Assembly: GCA_963642145.1 (NCBI GenBank)
Contig: CAVIFU010000001.1
Span: 1-64,000, forward strand
Length of the DNA: 64,000 nucleotides
Source of the DNA: Stercoripulliclostridium_A sp963642145
Lineage (GTDB): Bacteria > Bacillota > Clostridia > Christensenellales > DTU072
Reading direction: 5' to 3'
Both the position numbers and the translations under genes were made by a program. The notes under the pieces were generated by a model. It did not search any database and was not told where the DNA came from. It was given only the letters and a program-made list of their open reading frames with translations. How positions within the stretch are numbered: position 1 is the first letter of the stretch; each line of letters starts with the position of its first letter. Below, piece after piece: positions 27,801-35,250 of the stretch.

Positions 27801-30101
27801 TGCGGTAGCGATAGCGCAATCTATAAGGCTTATAATGAATATGTGCGTGAGCAACCGAGCGACGAAGGCTTCCCGTGGGCAAACTATGTAAAAATAGAAA
27901 GGGGCGCGGGAGACCATCACACCGAAGACGGATATGCCGTAATATTGGAATTCTACCAAAACGGTAGCACCAATACGGATAATAACTACCGCGCCGTATT
28001 CGTCGATGAGAACAATAAGCAAGTCGAATACAAATTCTACATCAACAAGGTGAAGCTCACATATGACGATGTCAAGCCCGAAAAAGTGATAACGTCCAAA
28101 ATCTATGACGGCAACAGAGCTGCCGAAGTTGAGCAAACCAAAGAGTCTGTCAGCCGTATCGTGACGGCGGTTGCAACGTATGATGACGCCAATGTCGGCA
28201 CCGGCAAAAAGATCACGATAAGCTTTGTGATACAGCAAGACGACTACAAAAACGACTATGAGTTGCCCGAAGCGCAAGTGTATACGGAAGAAGGCAAAAT
28301 CGAACATAAAAAGCTCAATGTCACGCTCGGCGTAAACGGCTCCGCGGATGACACCTTGCAACTCATGTATGGCGAAACGGCAGAAGGCATGCTTGGAATA
28401 ACTTACAGCGGCTTCCTGAGCGGTGAGAATCAAAACAAGGTAAATCCCAAAATAGAAGTAAAAGCCATGTACAATGATCTCGTCGAACTTAACGAAATTC
28501 GAGATGTCGCAAGCGGTTACAAAATACAATTATACGTTAAAGGCGATGATTCCGAATACACCGGTAGCAATGTGTATCTGGGCAACTATTTCGTAAATAT
28601 TGAGGGCTCAAAAAGCGTTACCGTCAATATCACGGCAAAAAGCGTTGTTGTCAGCGCAAAAGACGATGTAGTGTACGAGAAACCCGTTGACGGCACGAGT
28701 GACTCGCATATAGATAAGAGCTACTATACCATATCCGAATTGCTCGATGCGGACAAAGACTCTGTGGACATTGAGTTTACCCAATCTCTAACCGCAAATA
28801 CCGTCGGCGAGACGCAAGTTTACGTTAGAGACATTCGTTTGAGCGGAGCCAAGGCAAACAACTATGTGTTGGAGACAAAGGACTTTTACGTGTCTGCGAG
28901 GATCCTTAGTTTGGTAGAATCGGCGTCTATGGTAGACAAAGAAGTCGATTATAACGGCGTGCCTCAAACATTGGAACCCGAGATCGACAATTTGTACAGC
29001 GGAGCAACCCACTACGCAAAGGTCTATGTCAAGTACAAAGGTCGCACGGTCGAATATGGCGGAGAAGACGGCATTTCGGAGGCTCCGTCAAACGTAGGCG
29101 AATACACCGTGATGTGCTTTGTCGGTCTGTATGGTAAAGACGGCGTCGAAACCTACTCCGATAAACTTGCGGAGGCAAAGCTTACGGTTAAAGCTATAAC
29201 GCCTACCATAGAGTTGAGCGGATCGCTCAAACAAGTTTACGGTAGCTTTACGAAAATAACCGCCATAGCAAAAGCCGTAGGCGGTTTGGAAGAGCCCGTT
29301 ACGGTTAATTACTCCTTTGCCGACGAAAACGGCAACCTTCCCAAGTTCCCCGCAGCCGGTACTTACAGCGTTACCGCTACATACGAGGGCAAGGTCGGAG
29401 GCAACTACAACAGAGCCTACATCGAACAAGAATTGATTATCAAGCAAAAAGAAATAACCGTATCGATATCCGGTTACGAAAATCTTGTTTATGACGGCAA
29501 AGACAGATCTTCCGATATTCAAGTCGAGTTTGACGGAGTGGTCGAGGACGATACTTGCGAGCCTGTCAAGGTGTTTAGTCCGAGCGTCGTCAAAGACGCA
29601 GGCAGCTATTCCTTAGTCATCAAACCGGGTAACAAGAGTTACAAGGTTATGGGTAGCAATTCCATAACGTTCTACATCGCCAAAAAGACATTGAAAGTCA
29701 CTGCCGATGTCGCAACCGCGGAAGTTGGCAAAGCTCCTACATATACCATAAAGTATGAAGGATTTGTCGGCGATGACGAAGCCACGGATTTGGATCATCA
29801 ACCCTCCGTCAAGTTGACTGCAGGCAAAGTAGGCGTTAACGAGGTGCAATACAACAAGGGAAGCGATAAGAACTACGAGCTCGAGTACGTTGAAAGCACT
29901 TATACCATAACGTATACTCCGCTGGAAAAGGATAAAGACAAAGCCACGCCGTATCTTGTCGGCTTAGGCATAGCCGGCGGCATAGGAATTGTTGTTGGTC
30001 TCGGATTCCTCGGCAGGGGTATCGCAATGAACGCCGTTTACAGATCCGGAGTATCCAAACGCGAGATACGCAAAAGGGTCTACAAGAAAAAGCGCAAATA
30101 G
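21873..30101 (+). CDS. Giant repeat surface protein (MBG-like domains)
   Basis: 2742 residues. The start is ATG 21873, with AGCAGGAG seven bases upstream; the in-frame ATG at 21816 has no such site. Residues about 8-35 form a signal peptide. Residues about 40-400 are a beta-helix-like region with GLUG/right-handed-helix style GLIG repeats. From about residue 700 to 2650 there are roughly 15-20 tandem beta domains of the MBG/YDG type. Each has a linker such as ITPKPI/INPKSLEV, a Y-D/N-G turn, NAGTY and a NY-V motif. A C-terminal helix (about 2700-2725) and basic tail KREIRKRVYKKKRK anchor it in the membrane. No LPxTG motif is seen. The gene is bounded downstream by a terminator. Probably a fibrous adhesin or surface-layer protein; function unproven. 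Confidence 0.85.
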   Translation: MDSNGKKQKRLHILKVLGIALVMVAIVGASAVFATFAANEPSSFVEMIRAEAATEINSGNVNSLFVDSGTVSGDYTLASDITVTNKVRRGTFRGTLDGNGKTITISGDAQETLSNNQDVVGALFGTVTGTIKNVTIVFGGTFAVNAQSNERGTPDTSTTIYAGIVCGKAKDNAKFDNVELIINGTVSAVGTDGYYGYEEVKVSWTTKTYAYNKSCGQGAVAGGLIGRSEGAILNDVVLTNNGSIYAHGENQDAGCSIINVKSPKSSDTHGDRAIAGGLIGEIANKTEATSITVAGDGVVGAYSNGLGVGGTIWENALRTNAAGLVLGSYYDANSTFTCTGMWFKATGKAYVAQLDSDKKVRAGLLAGRAGATTTSFLSLWYNLTECGKSAVGQQTFASAPSKKSSVTVSSSLNDGKTIDSIGVGNGTITYTNTHKYEYAISTVVGTAKITRLYNNLLTVDVDCSEYNGKKTNEAKYWISALSYKRSGSTHKYEYAISTVVDKVSTVVGTAKITRLYNNLLTVDVDCSEYNGKKTNEAKYWISALSYKRSGSTTYKNIYNKLTDKYAYNEKLTDQYTFEDDEAVPVDCESYEVHFAQISKNMYYDYVSEKSFNNVGVLFTGTPIKGSNISSDLRWGAVDQNASELKDYTAYGKDGSYEFRTSEHAGTYLMVLYRKVGDTYRAVEDGEVIGASSTDAPNTIFVYENAQKNITINPAKVEFQAIKDAVYSKEYDTTKDIVGSLTFGTHFSFVYADSKEKIPTTPTVDFDRETSYFDSESVGKNKTITIVGLTVTGDYFLSEAQNFELTGEITTRAIGIEWSNTELTYNGSVQFPIATATNLLEGDKEKVSFTIETYGYDGTEATPDPVKAIDVAQYYAKVVGTASSAGDNYKLPTDLNICSSAFEIKPKEVSLVWTNLGEEGADSAVFSNAEKNVGCEVKEDGLCGEDTKDTIGLTVTYYTLNEKSEWVSTTLFHAADYKAQATISSKNYVLTEETDTLTGIKITPWTIKVKYYTGNSTEVEDLVYKGATFIGKEDGLHVKLITEGTGLTDGNLKLEYDGTAVSAGDYTATLSLVEGSGVRISDFSLKEEQKTQSFTILPKEVHVIYGDLSFVYDGDAKEIKANVDEKDVVYGDQTPNLGIAYEGRSTAPQNVGNYKAIAAISGNDNYVVASDCAQKEFTITQRPISDSDVTIGEISDQTYTGGAVTPVVTITFKGKQLGKDYVYTLDSKNDYALEYSDNVNAGEEAKVIKITGKGNFGGNTYTRFKINPKSLEITVKDASDERYYDGTAHELGISVDGVVKGEKVNIKVEYKKWDSESGSETAVDDNKCVNAGTYVAYFSLDESTDVAANYVIDSENLEKVNRTQFTISPKPIGITFSGYGLTYNGCKQEIKVDLNSADICDGDVLTVSITDYLDSRLTKIDGSPLNAGSYTAIAGLGGDAKANYTISGSGRQPFTIKPFELDVSYDDATAETTYNGSSQDITCYFKITVDSGYSKDFLNELANLTPSLTYAMNGTTDNEHKNCGTYSVSATCTNSNYIVKNNTASFTINPKSLEVTVNDASDKRYYDGTAHELGISVDGVVKGEKVNIKVEYKKWDSESGSETAVDDNKCVNAGTYVAYFSLDESTDVAANYVIDSENLEKVNGTQFAISQRWLGIQFGEYGKNDYDGKEHTFNVTVNSNGGKVSDGTDAYGDYNSGIVNKDEVNFVYVIYKVESESRFKVDFAHDVGTYVCNVAGVDNPNYCLYEDEENPLSATLEIGRKAITFFPKNVSKIYGDSDDSCDLTCVVDGVSGEKITVKMIRKGAPIDGSIQPEYEVSGTYEYVGYSIVGNATGDNYKTALNYDISIDEKNTATFIINKRTISVTPDTFTKDYGDPDPELTKEIGVYTAIFGDKSVSVTFERASNEIDAGIYNLKNTIAKVSDSANFEYIYVPGSNIDKFVIYGKAVHVRLNPDNLIKDFGKSDPDLYKAIAYINVAECGSDSAIYKAYNEYVREQPSDEGFPWANYVKIERGAGDHHTEDGYAVILEFYQNGSTNTDNNYRAVFVDENNKQVEYKFYINKVKLTYDDVKPEKVITSKIYDGNRAAEVEQTKESVSRIVTAVATYDDANVGTGKKITISFVIQQDDYKNDYELPEAQVYTEEGKIEHKKLNVTLGVNGSADDTLQLMYGETAEGMLGITYSGFLSGENQNKVNPKIEVKAMYNDLVELNEIRDVASGYKIQLYVKGDDSEYTGSNVYLGNYFVNIEGSKSVTVNITAKSVVVSAKDDVVYEKPVDGTSDSHIDKSYYTISELLDADKDSVDIEFTQSLTANTVGETQVYVRDIRLSGAKANNYVLETKDFYVSARILSLVESASMVDKEVDYNGVPQTLEPEIDNLYSGATHYAKVYVKYKGRTVEYGGEDGISEAPSNVGEYTVMCFVGLYGKDGVETYSDKLAEAKLTVKAITPTIELSGSLKQVYGSFTKITAIAKAVGGLEEPVTVNYSFADENGNLPKFPAAGTYSVTATYEGKVGGNYNRAYIEQELIIKQKEITVSISGYENLVYDGKDRSSDIQVEFDGVVEDDTCEPVKVFSPSVVKDAGSYSLVIKPGNKSYKVMGSNSITFYIAKKTLKVTADVATAEVGKAPTYTIKYEGFVGDDEATDLDHQPSVKLTAGKVGVNEVQYNKGSDKNYELEYVESTYTITYTPLEKDKDKATPYLVGLGIAGGIGIVVGLGFLGRGIAMNAVYRSGVSKREIRKRVYKKKRK
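23168..23524 (+). repeat. In-frame tandem duplication inside giant gene
   Basis: Unit 1 is 23168-23335 (168 bp, 56 codons). Unit 2 is 23336-23524 (189 bp) and is the same sequence plus 21 bases, themselves a nested duplicate of ATCTACGGTCGTC-type sequence. The units are otherwise identical as far as I can read. A recent slippage or unequal crossover event, or an assembly artefact. Confidence 0.92.
25713..25952 (+). repeat. 240-bp identical direct repeat, copy 1
   Basis: Identical to 26559-26798, 846 bp (282 codons) apart in frame. Flanking sequence differs at several positions, including silent ones. The copies encode one whole MBG-like domain. Confidence 0.92.
26559..26798 (+). repeat. 240-bp identical direct repeat, copy 2
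   Basis: Second copy of the repeat at 25713-25952. Identity with diverged edges points to gene conversion or recent duplication of one domain. Confidence 0.92.
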
Positions 30102-30113
30102 ATAATTTTTATT

Positions 30114-30152
30114 AAAGATCGCCATACTAACATATGTATGGTGATCTTTTTT
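30114..30152 (+). terminator. Terminator of the giant surface protein gene
   Basis: AAAGATC-x-CCATAC paired with GTATGG-x-GATCTTT around an 8-base loop, followed by T residues, 13 bases after the stop. Confidence 0.88.
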
Positions 30153-30595
30153 CATTGCAACATAAATAATAGCGGCGCGGTTGAGGCGGAAGTAAAATGT
30201 GGTATGTTTGCGGCAAGATTCCGTTTGACTTTCGGCAATAACGTTTTGCTTGCGGAAACCAAACGCTCCAAGCATGTAAAGAATATTGATTTTTGCAAGG
30301 GCGCCGATGCGTATAAGCTTATTAACGTCGTCTTGACGGCAGGACTTCCGCCCGTCGACGCTATATCGATAATTAGATACAATTTGCGAATAACAGGTTG
30401 TTCTCAAACACGAAAATCAATTTTTATTATAAATTTAGGCTTAACTCATAATACAATAACGGCAAATTCATATGTAGCGCCTGCAAAACTGCATATGTGC
30501 GACGCATGCGGAAGCGTTTGTTTCGAGTTCGATTCCGCGATAAAAATTAAATTTACAAGTATATTACCATACGTTACGCGGATACTATTTGCGAG
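30153..30595. other. Intergenic region of about 440 bp, no confident gene
   Basis: The plus strand has one frame without stops from 30138 to 30599 (153 codons). Its composition is poor for a real protein here, and its ATG lies inside the preceding terminator with no ribosome binding site. A shorter opposite-strand frame (30152-30382) is also open. A T-arm-like GTTCGATTC near 30532 is not part of any tRNA or tmRNA I can fold. This may be decayed coding sequence, or the promoter region of the next gene. Confidence 0.4.
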
Positions 30596-30602
30596 GTGAA
30601 AT

Positions 30603-30764
30603 ATGCAAGATATTATATTCAGCGTACAATTGCGTTTAGGCAAACGCAACGAGAACGCGTTAACGGAAAAGAAGCAGTCGGAATCCGAATGCGAGGCAAG
30701 CGGTATAGAGAAATGGTTAAACACGGCTCGACAAATAATAAAGAACGTGCACTCAAAGCACTGA
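30603..30764 (+). CDS. Possible 53-residue protein overlapping the next gene
   Basis: ATG 30603 is preceded at the right distance by GCGAGGTG, the only good ribosome binding site in the area, and opens a 53-codon frame ending at TGA 30762-30764. It begins MQDIIFSVQLRLGK and is hydrophilic, with no motif I recognise. It overlaps the first 52 bases of the carboxypeptidase gene (ATG 30713) in another frame. It could be a real small protein, or a leader ORF whose translation opens the downstream start. Confidence 0.4.
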   Translation: MQDIIFSVQLRLGKRNENALTEKKQSESECEASGIEKWLNTARQIIKNVHSKH

Positions 30765-31861
30765 TTCCGATTGTCGTTGCGGCGATTGCTCTTGCCGCGT
30801 TTGTCGCGCCCGAGGTTTCGGTCGCGAACAACGGCTCTGCGGAAGCGTCGGTGAGCGGCGCTTCCGCGTATGTTGTCATCGAGGCAAGTTCCGGCAGAAT
30901 TTTGAAGGGCAGCAACGTAGCCGCACGATTGCCCATGGCGAGCACAACCAAGGCGATGACCGCGATAGTGGTATTGGAGCATGCCGATTTGCAAGATACC
31001 GTTACCGTACCGAAATGCGCCGTAGGCGTGGAGGGTAGCTCCATATACTTGAAAGAGGACGAAAAATTTACCGTTAAAGAGCTGCTGTACGGTCTGATGT
31101 TGCGTTCCGGCAACGATGCCGCCGTCGCTCTTGCCGTCCATGTTGCCGGCAGCGTCGAGTCTTTTGCCGAGCTTATGAACAGAAAAGCGAGCGAGCTCAC
31201 TTTGCGCAATACGCATTTTGTCAATCCGCACGGGCTTTCAGCAAAGGGACATTATACGTCGGCATACGATTTAGCCGTAATTGCGGCGTACGGTTTGCAA
31301 AATCCCGCGTTCAAAGAAATCGTATCCGCCAAGTCGGTTACCATTAAGCGCGATACGCCGGAAGACTCACGTTTTTTTGCCAATAAAAACCGCATTTTAT
31401 ACAGCTATAACGGCGCGAACGGAGTAAAAACAGGTTATACAAAGGAAGCCGGCAGATGTTTGATAGCGTCAAGTTTGCGCGGAGAAATGCAGGTGGTCGC
31501 GGTAGCGCTCAACATCTACGATTACTTCAACGTATGCGCGGAACTCATGAATTACGCTCACGAAAATTATGAGATGCGCAAGGTCGCCGATTCGAGCGTA
31601 CCGCAGGGGCGCGTAAAAGTCAAGCACACGTTTTTCAAGGGAGAAACGGATGTTTTTGTCAAAGAGGACAGATATTATCCCGTCAAGAAAGACGGTTCGG
31701 AAGTAATTTCCGCGCAAACGGAAATAGTCGATTGCGTTTCCGCGCCGCACGGCGGAAGCGAAAGTGTCGGCGAGGTCAAAATATTTGTGGATAACCGCTT
31801 GATATTTACCGAAAAATTATATACTATATATGATGTAAAAAAGAAGATATTTCCGTTTTGA
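30713..31861 (+). CDS. D-alanyl-D-alanine carboxypeptidase (S11)
   Basis: 382 residues from ATG 30713. Hydrophobic signal/anchor at about 13-38, then STTK at 77-80, SGND near 142 and KTGYTKEAGRC near 245: the three penicillin-binding motifs. It is a second class C PBP in the window, distinct from the one at 18236. The frame is open upstream to GTG 30596, but that codon lies within a ribosome binding site and the extra 39 residues are an Arg/Lys-rich stretch without family character. The protein should trim peptidoglycan D-Ala at the outer membrane face. Start confidence is moderate. Confidence 0.85.
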   Translation: MVKHGSTNNKERALKALIPIVVAAIALAAFVAPEVSVANNGSAEASVSGASAYVVIEASSGRILKGSNVAARLPMASTTKAMTAIVVLEHADLQDTVTVPKCAVGVEGSSIYLKEDEKFTVKELLYGLMLRSGNDAAVALAVHVAGSVESFAELMNRKASELTLRNTHFVNPHGLSAKGHYTSAYDLAVIAAYGLQNPAFKEIVSAKSVTIKRDTPEDSRFFANKNRILYSYNGANGVKTGYTKEAGRCLIASSLRGEMQVVAVALNIYDYFNVCAELMNYAHENYEMRKVADSSVPQGRVKVKHTFFKGETDVFVKEDRYYPVKKDGSEVISAQTEIVDCVSAPHGGSESVGEVKIFVDNRLIFTEKLYTIYDVKKKIFPF

Positions 31862-31870
31862 GGTATTGAC

Positions 31871-32578
31871 GTGAGACTTAACAAATATATTGCCGAGTGC
31901 GGCGTGACGTCGAGGCGCGGAGCCGACAAGCTCATCGAAGAAGGCGTTGTCAAAGTAAACAACAAGGTTATAACCGTTCTCGGATTCGATGTGAACGAAG
32001 ATAACGACACCGTCACGGTAAACGGGCAAAAGATTACGCCCGTAAGCCGTGATATATACATAATGCTCAATAAACCGAAGGGTTGCGTTACGACGGTCAA
32101 GGATGACAAAGGACGCAAAACGATTATGGACTACATTCCCCAAAAAGACAAAAGACTTTTCCCGGTAGGCAGACTCGATTACGATACGGAAGGACTGGTT
32201 CTTTTGACCAACGACGGAGATTTGGCGTATAAACTTACGCATCCGTCGCACGAGATCCCCAAAACATACATAGCCAAAGTTGAGGGCGACGTTCCGGAAG
32301 CGGAGCTTGCCAAACTTCGCAACGGCGTACCGCTCGACGGCATTACGACGCACCGCGCAAAGGTCAAAAAGCTCGGTACGGAAGACGGGCTTTCTCGCAT
32401 AGAAATAACTATTTTCGAGGGCAAGAATCGTCAGGTCAGGCGCATGTTCGAATACATAGGCTTTAACGTAGCTTTCCTTAAACGAGTACAAATAGGGGAT
32501 TTGAAGCTCGGCGGACTCGGCAGAGGCATGAGCCGTTATCTTACGGACAAAGAAATTGACTTAATTAAGAGGCTGTAA
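31871..32578 (+). CDS. rluB: Pseudouridine synthase RluB/RsuA family
   Basis: 235 residues. S4 domain first (RLNKYIAECGVTSRRGADKLIEEG), then the catalytic domain with GRLDYDTEGLVLLTNDGDLA containing the active-site Asp, and KNRQVRRMFEYIG. Modifies U in 23S or 16S rRNA. GTG 31871 with TTGAGGT upstream. The last two bases overlap surE's ATG (TAATG). Confidence 0.95.
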   Translation: MRLNKYIAECGVTSRRGADKLIEEGVVKVNNKVITVLGFDVNEDNDTVTVNGQKITPVSRDIYIMLNKPKGCVTTVKDDKGRKTIMDYIPQKDKRLFPVGRLDYDTEGLVLLTNDGDLAYKLTHPSHEIPKTYIAKVEGDVPEAELAKLRNGVPLDGITTHRAKVKKLGTEDGLSRIEITIFEGKNRQVRRMFEYIGFNVAFLKRVQIGDLKLGGLGRGMSRYLTDKEIDLIKRL

Positions 32579-33324
32579 TGCGTATACTGTTAACAAACGA
32601 TGACGGTTATTCCGCATACGGCATTAACGCAATGGCTCGCGTTTTGTGCAAGGAGCACGAAGTTACCGTTATCGCACCTATTAAATGCAACAGCGGCAAA
32701 GCGCATGCGATGACGTTCGGCAAGCCCGTTTATCTCAAAAAGGTATCGTGCGGAGCGCCGTATCCGTGCTACTCCGTATCCGGCACGCCGGCGGATTGCG
32801 TCAAGCTCGGCGTCGAACTTGCCGGCAACAATCCCCCGGATATTGTCATTTCCGGCATAAATACCGAGCCGAATATCGGCACGACGGTAGTTTATTCCGG
32901 TACTTGCGCGGCGGCAATGGAGGCAAACTTACTCGGAGTCAAGTCCATAGCCGTTTCCGGCAACCCCGAAGATGACGCCGACTATGACTACATGGCGGAT
33001 TTCTTCTATCGGCATTTCGATTATTATCTTTCGCTTTGTTCTGCAGAGTACGCGCTGAACATCAACATAAACAATAGACGTATAGGCAACAAAGAGCACA
33101 AACTTACGCCCATCGGCAGGCGCATATTCAGCGATATATATCTTGTCGGAGACTTGGACGAGAACGGCATTCCGCATACTCTCGTAGGCAACCCCATATA
33201 CGCGCAAAACGATCCCGACTGCGACGTGGAGTGGTTCGAGTCGGGATACCCGACGATAACGCCCATAACGTCCGATCATACAGCCGTCAAAGAGCTTGCC
33301 GAGCTCAAAAAGAGGGGCTTATGA
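32578..33324 (+). CDS. surE: 5'-nucleotidase SurE
   Basis: 248 residues. ILLTNDDGYSAYGI is the metal-binding N-terminus, and the motifs SGTPADCVKLG, SGINTEPNIG and YSGTCAAAMEA are the conserved SurE blocks. Hydrolyses nucleoside 5'/3'-monophosphates, with roles in stationary-phase survival. Overlaps both neighbours by 1-4 bp. Confidence 0.95.
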   Translation: MRILLTNDDGYSAYGINAMARVLCKEHEVTVIAPIKCNSGKAHAMTFGKPVYLKKVSCGAPYPCYSVSGTPADCVKLGVELAGNNPPDIVISGINTEPNIGTTVVYSGTCAAAMEANLLGVKSIAVSGNPEDDADYDYMADFFYRHFDYYLSLCSAEYALNININNRRIGNKEHKLTPIGRRIFSDIYLVGDLDENGIPHTLVGNPIYAQNDPDCDVEWFESGYPTITPITSDHTAVKELAELKKRGL

Positions 33325-34580
33325 CCAAAACCATAGTTGTAGCAGGTGCCGGACCTGCCGGGATAATGAGCGCGTTGACGGCGCGCAAAAACGGCAATAA
33401 CGTCATTTTGATAGACAAAAATGCCAAAATCGGCAGAAAATTATATATATCCGGTAAAGGCAGATGCAATCTAACCAACGTCGCGGAGTATAACGATTTT
33501 TTGTCCAACATAAAAAGCAACCCTAAGTTTTTGATGGGAGCATTACGCGCGTTTGACAACAAGCAAACGATGGATTATTTCGAGTCTCTCGGCGTTAGGC
33601 TGAAAGTTGAGCGCGGCGGAAGAGTTTTCCCCGTCTCGGATAAGAGCTCGGACGTCATAGACGCGCTGTACAAAGAGCTAAACGCGCTCGGCGTCAAAAC
33701 CATGCTTTCTACGGAACTGTATGACGTCGGCATTGCGGACGGCAGTGTCACGAATGTGGTTACAAGCGCGGGCTTATTGCCGTGCGACGCATTGATTCTT
33801 GCCGTAGGCGGCGTTTCTTATCCCAAGACCGGTTCGGACGGATCCGCATACGAAATCGTGCGCAAAATCGGGCACACAATTGTAAATCCGGTAGCCGGAT
33901 TGTCTGCAATCGAGCTTGAAGGCGTAGAAACCCCTCTCGGAATCGCAAACGTCGAAAAATTGCCGCTTCCCGAGGGTTTAAGCCTAAAAAATGTCAAATT
34001 AAGCGCGATAGGGGAGCACTCAAACAAGGTGCTTGCCTGCGAATTCGGCGAAATGCTGTTCACTCACGACGGCGTTTCCGGTCCGATTGTGCTGAGTTTG
34101 TCTTCCGCGATAAACAGGCTGAATTTATCGGATGTCAAGCTCGTTCTCGACTTGAAACCGGCTCTTGACGAGCAGACTTTGGACAAGCGCGTGCTGTCCG
34201 ATTTTTCCGAAGTCGGCAACAAAATGTTCCGTAACTCTTTGGACGCGTTGCTTCCCAAGAGCCTTATTCCGTATGTCGTTTCGGCGTCCGGGATAGCCCG
34301 AGATAAACCGGTCAACGCAGTAACAAAGACGGAACGCAAAGTCCTTGTCAACCTTCTCAAACGGATGATGTTCAAAATCAAAGGATTGGCGCCTATAGAA
34401 GAAGCCATAGTGACGGCAGGGGGAGTCGCGGTCAAAGAAATCGATCCGAAGACGATGCGTAGCAAACTCATAGAGAACTTATATTTTGCCGGCGAAATGA
34501 TAGACGTTGACGCGCTTACCGGCGGTTACAATATTCAAATCGCATTGTCTACCGGATATGTAGCCGGCAACAATGCATAG
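33321..34580 (+). CDS. NAD(P)/FAD-dependent oxidoreductase (BaiN/HI0933 family)
   Basis: 419 residues. N-terminal FAD-binding VVAGAGPAGIMSALTARKNG (GxGxxG), then GRKLYISGKGRCNLTN, a hallmark of the HI0933/YhiN group, and a C-terminal second dinucleotide segment ENLYFAGEMIDVDALTGGYNIQIALSTG. Members include BaiN of bile-acid metabolism, but most are of unknown substrate. The start is ATG 33321 (ATGA overlap with surE); the longer frame upstream lies inside surE. Confidence 0.92.
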   Translation: MTKTIVVAGAGPAGIMSALTARKNGNNVILIDKNAKIGRKLYISGKGRCNLTNVAEYNDFLSNIKSNPKFLMGALRAFDNKQTMDYFESLGVRLKVERGGRVFPVSDKSSDVIDALYKELNALGVKTMLSTELYDVGIADGSVTNVVTSAGLLPCDALILAVGGVSYPKTGSDGSAYEIVRKIGHTIVNPVAGLSAIELEGVETPLGIANVEKLPLPEGLSLKNVKLSAIGEHSNKVLACEFGEMLFTHDGVSGPIVLSLSSAINRLNLSDVKLVLDLKPALDEQTLDKRVLSDFSEVGNKMFRNSLDALLPKSLIPYVVSASGIARDKPVNAVTKTERKVLVNLLKRMMFKIKGLAPIEEAIVTAGGVAVKEIDPKTMRSKLIENLYFAGEMIDVDALTGGYNIQIALSTGYVAGNNA

Positions 34581-34590
34581 GAGAAAGCAT

Positions 34591-35250
34591 ATGACACTCA
34601 ACATAGCAATAGACGGTCCTGCCGGGGCAGGAAAAAGCACCATAGCAAAGCTTATTGCCAACAAACTCGGCATAGTTTACCTCGATACGGGAGCAATGTA
34701 CAGAGCCCTCGCGTATTACGCCGCGTCTCGCGGCATTGCGCCGGACGACGTTCCTGCGGTGCTCGGCATTCTCGACGACGTCGATATGGCGGTCGAATAC
34801 ACAAACGGCATCCAAAAAGTGTGCGTTAACGGCAAAGACGTAACGCCGTATCTCAGAGAAAACAACATAAGCATGGCGGCTTCCACCATTTCGAAAATTG
34901 CCGAAGTCAGAGCCAAACTTGTTGCTTTGCAACAAAAAATAGCGTCCGAAACGGATTGCGTTCTTGACGGCAGAGATATATGCACCGTCGTACTCCCGGA
35001 TGCCAAGGTAAAAATTTACATGGACGCAAAGCCCGCAATCCGTGCGGAAAGAAGACTCAAAGACTTAGCTCTGAGAGGCGAAACGCATACCTTCGACGAG
35101 ATTTTGGAAGACATCAAAAAACGCGATTATCAAGACATGAACAGGCAGGTTTCTCCCTTGCGAATAGCCGAGGGCGCGACGTATATAGACACATCCGATA
35201 TGACGATAGACGAGGTCGCCGATTCAGTCATCAAACTATGCCTGAGATAA
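34591..35250 (+). CDS. cmk: Cytidylate kinase
   Basis: 219 residues. NIAIDGPAGAGKSTIAKLIA is the P-loop; LDTGAMYRALAYYA and DGRDICTVVLPDAKVKIYMDA are CMP-kinase specific. Phosphorylates CMP/dCMP. TAGGAGAA before ATG 34591 decides the start over an in-frame ATG at 34573. It overlaps the following ispH-rpsA gene by 13 bp. Confidence 0.96.
   Translation: MTLNIAIDGPAGAGKSTIAKLIANKLGIVYLDTGAMYRALAYYAASRGIAPDDVPAVLGILDDVDMAVEYTNGIQKVCVNGKDVTPYLRENNISMAASTISKIAEVRAKLVALQQKIASETDCVLDGRDICTVVLPDAKVKIYMDAKPAIRAERRLKDLALRGETHTFDEILEDIKKRDYQDMNRQVSPLRIAEGATYIDTSDMTIDEVADSVIKLCLR

Noticed and set aside
30525..30545. T-arm-like GTTCGATTC as part of a tRNA or tmRNA
   Set aside because: No acceptor stem, anticodon arm or CCA can be placed around it.
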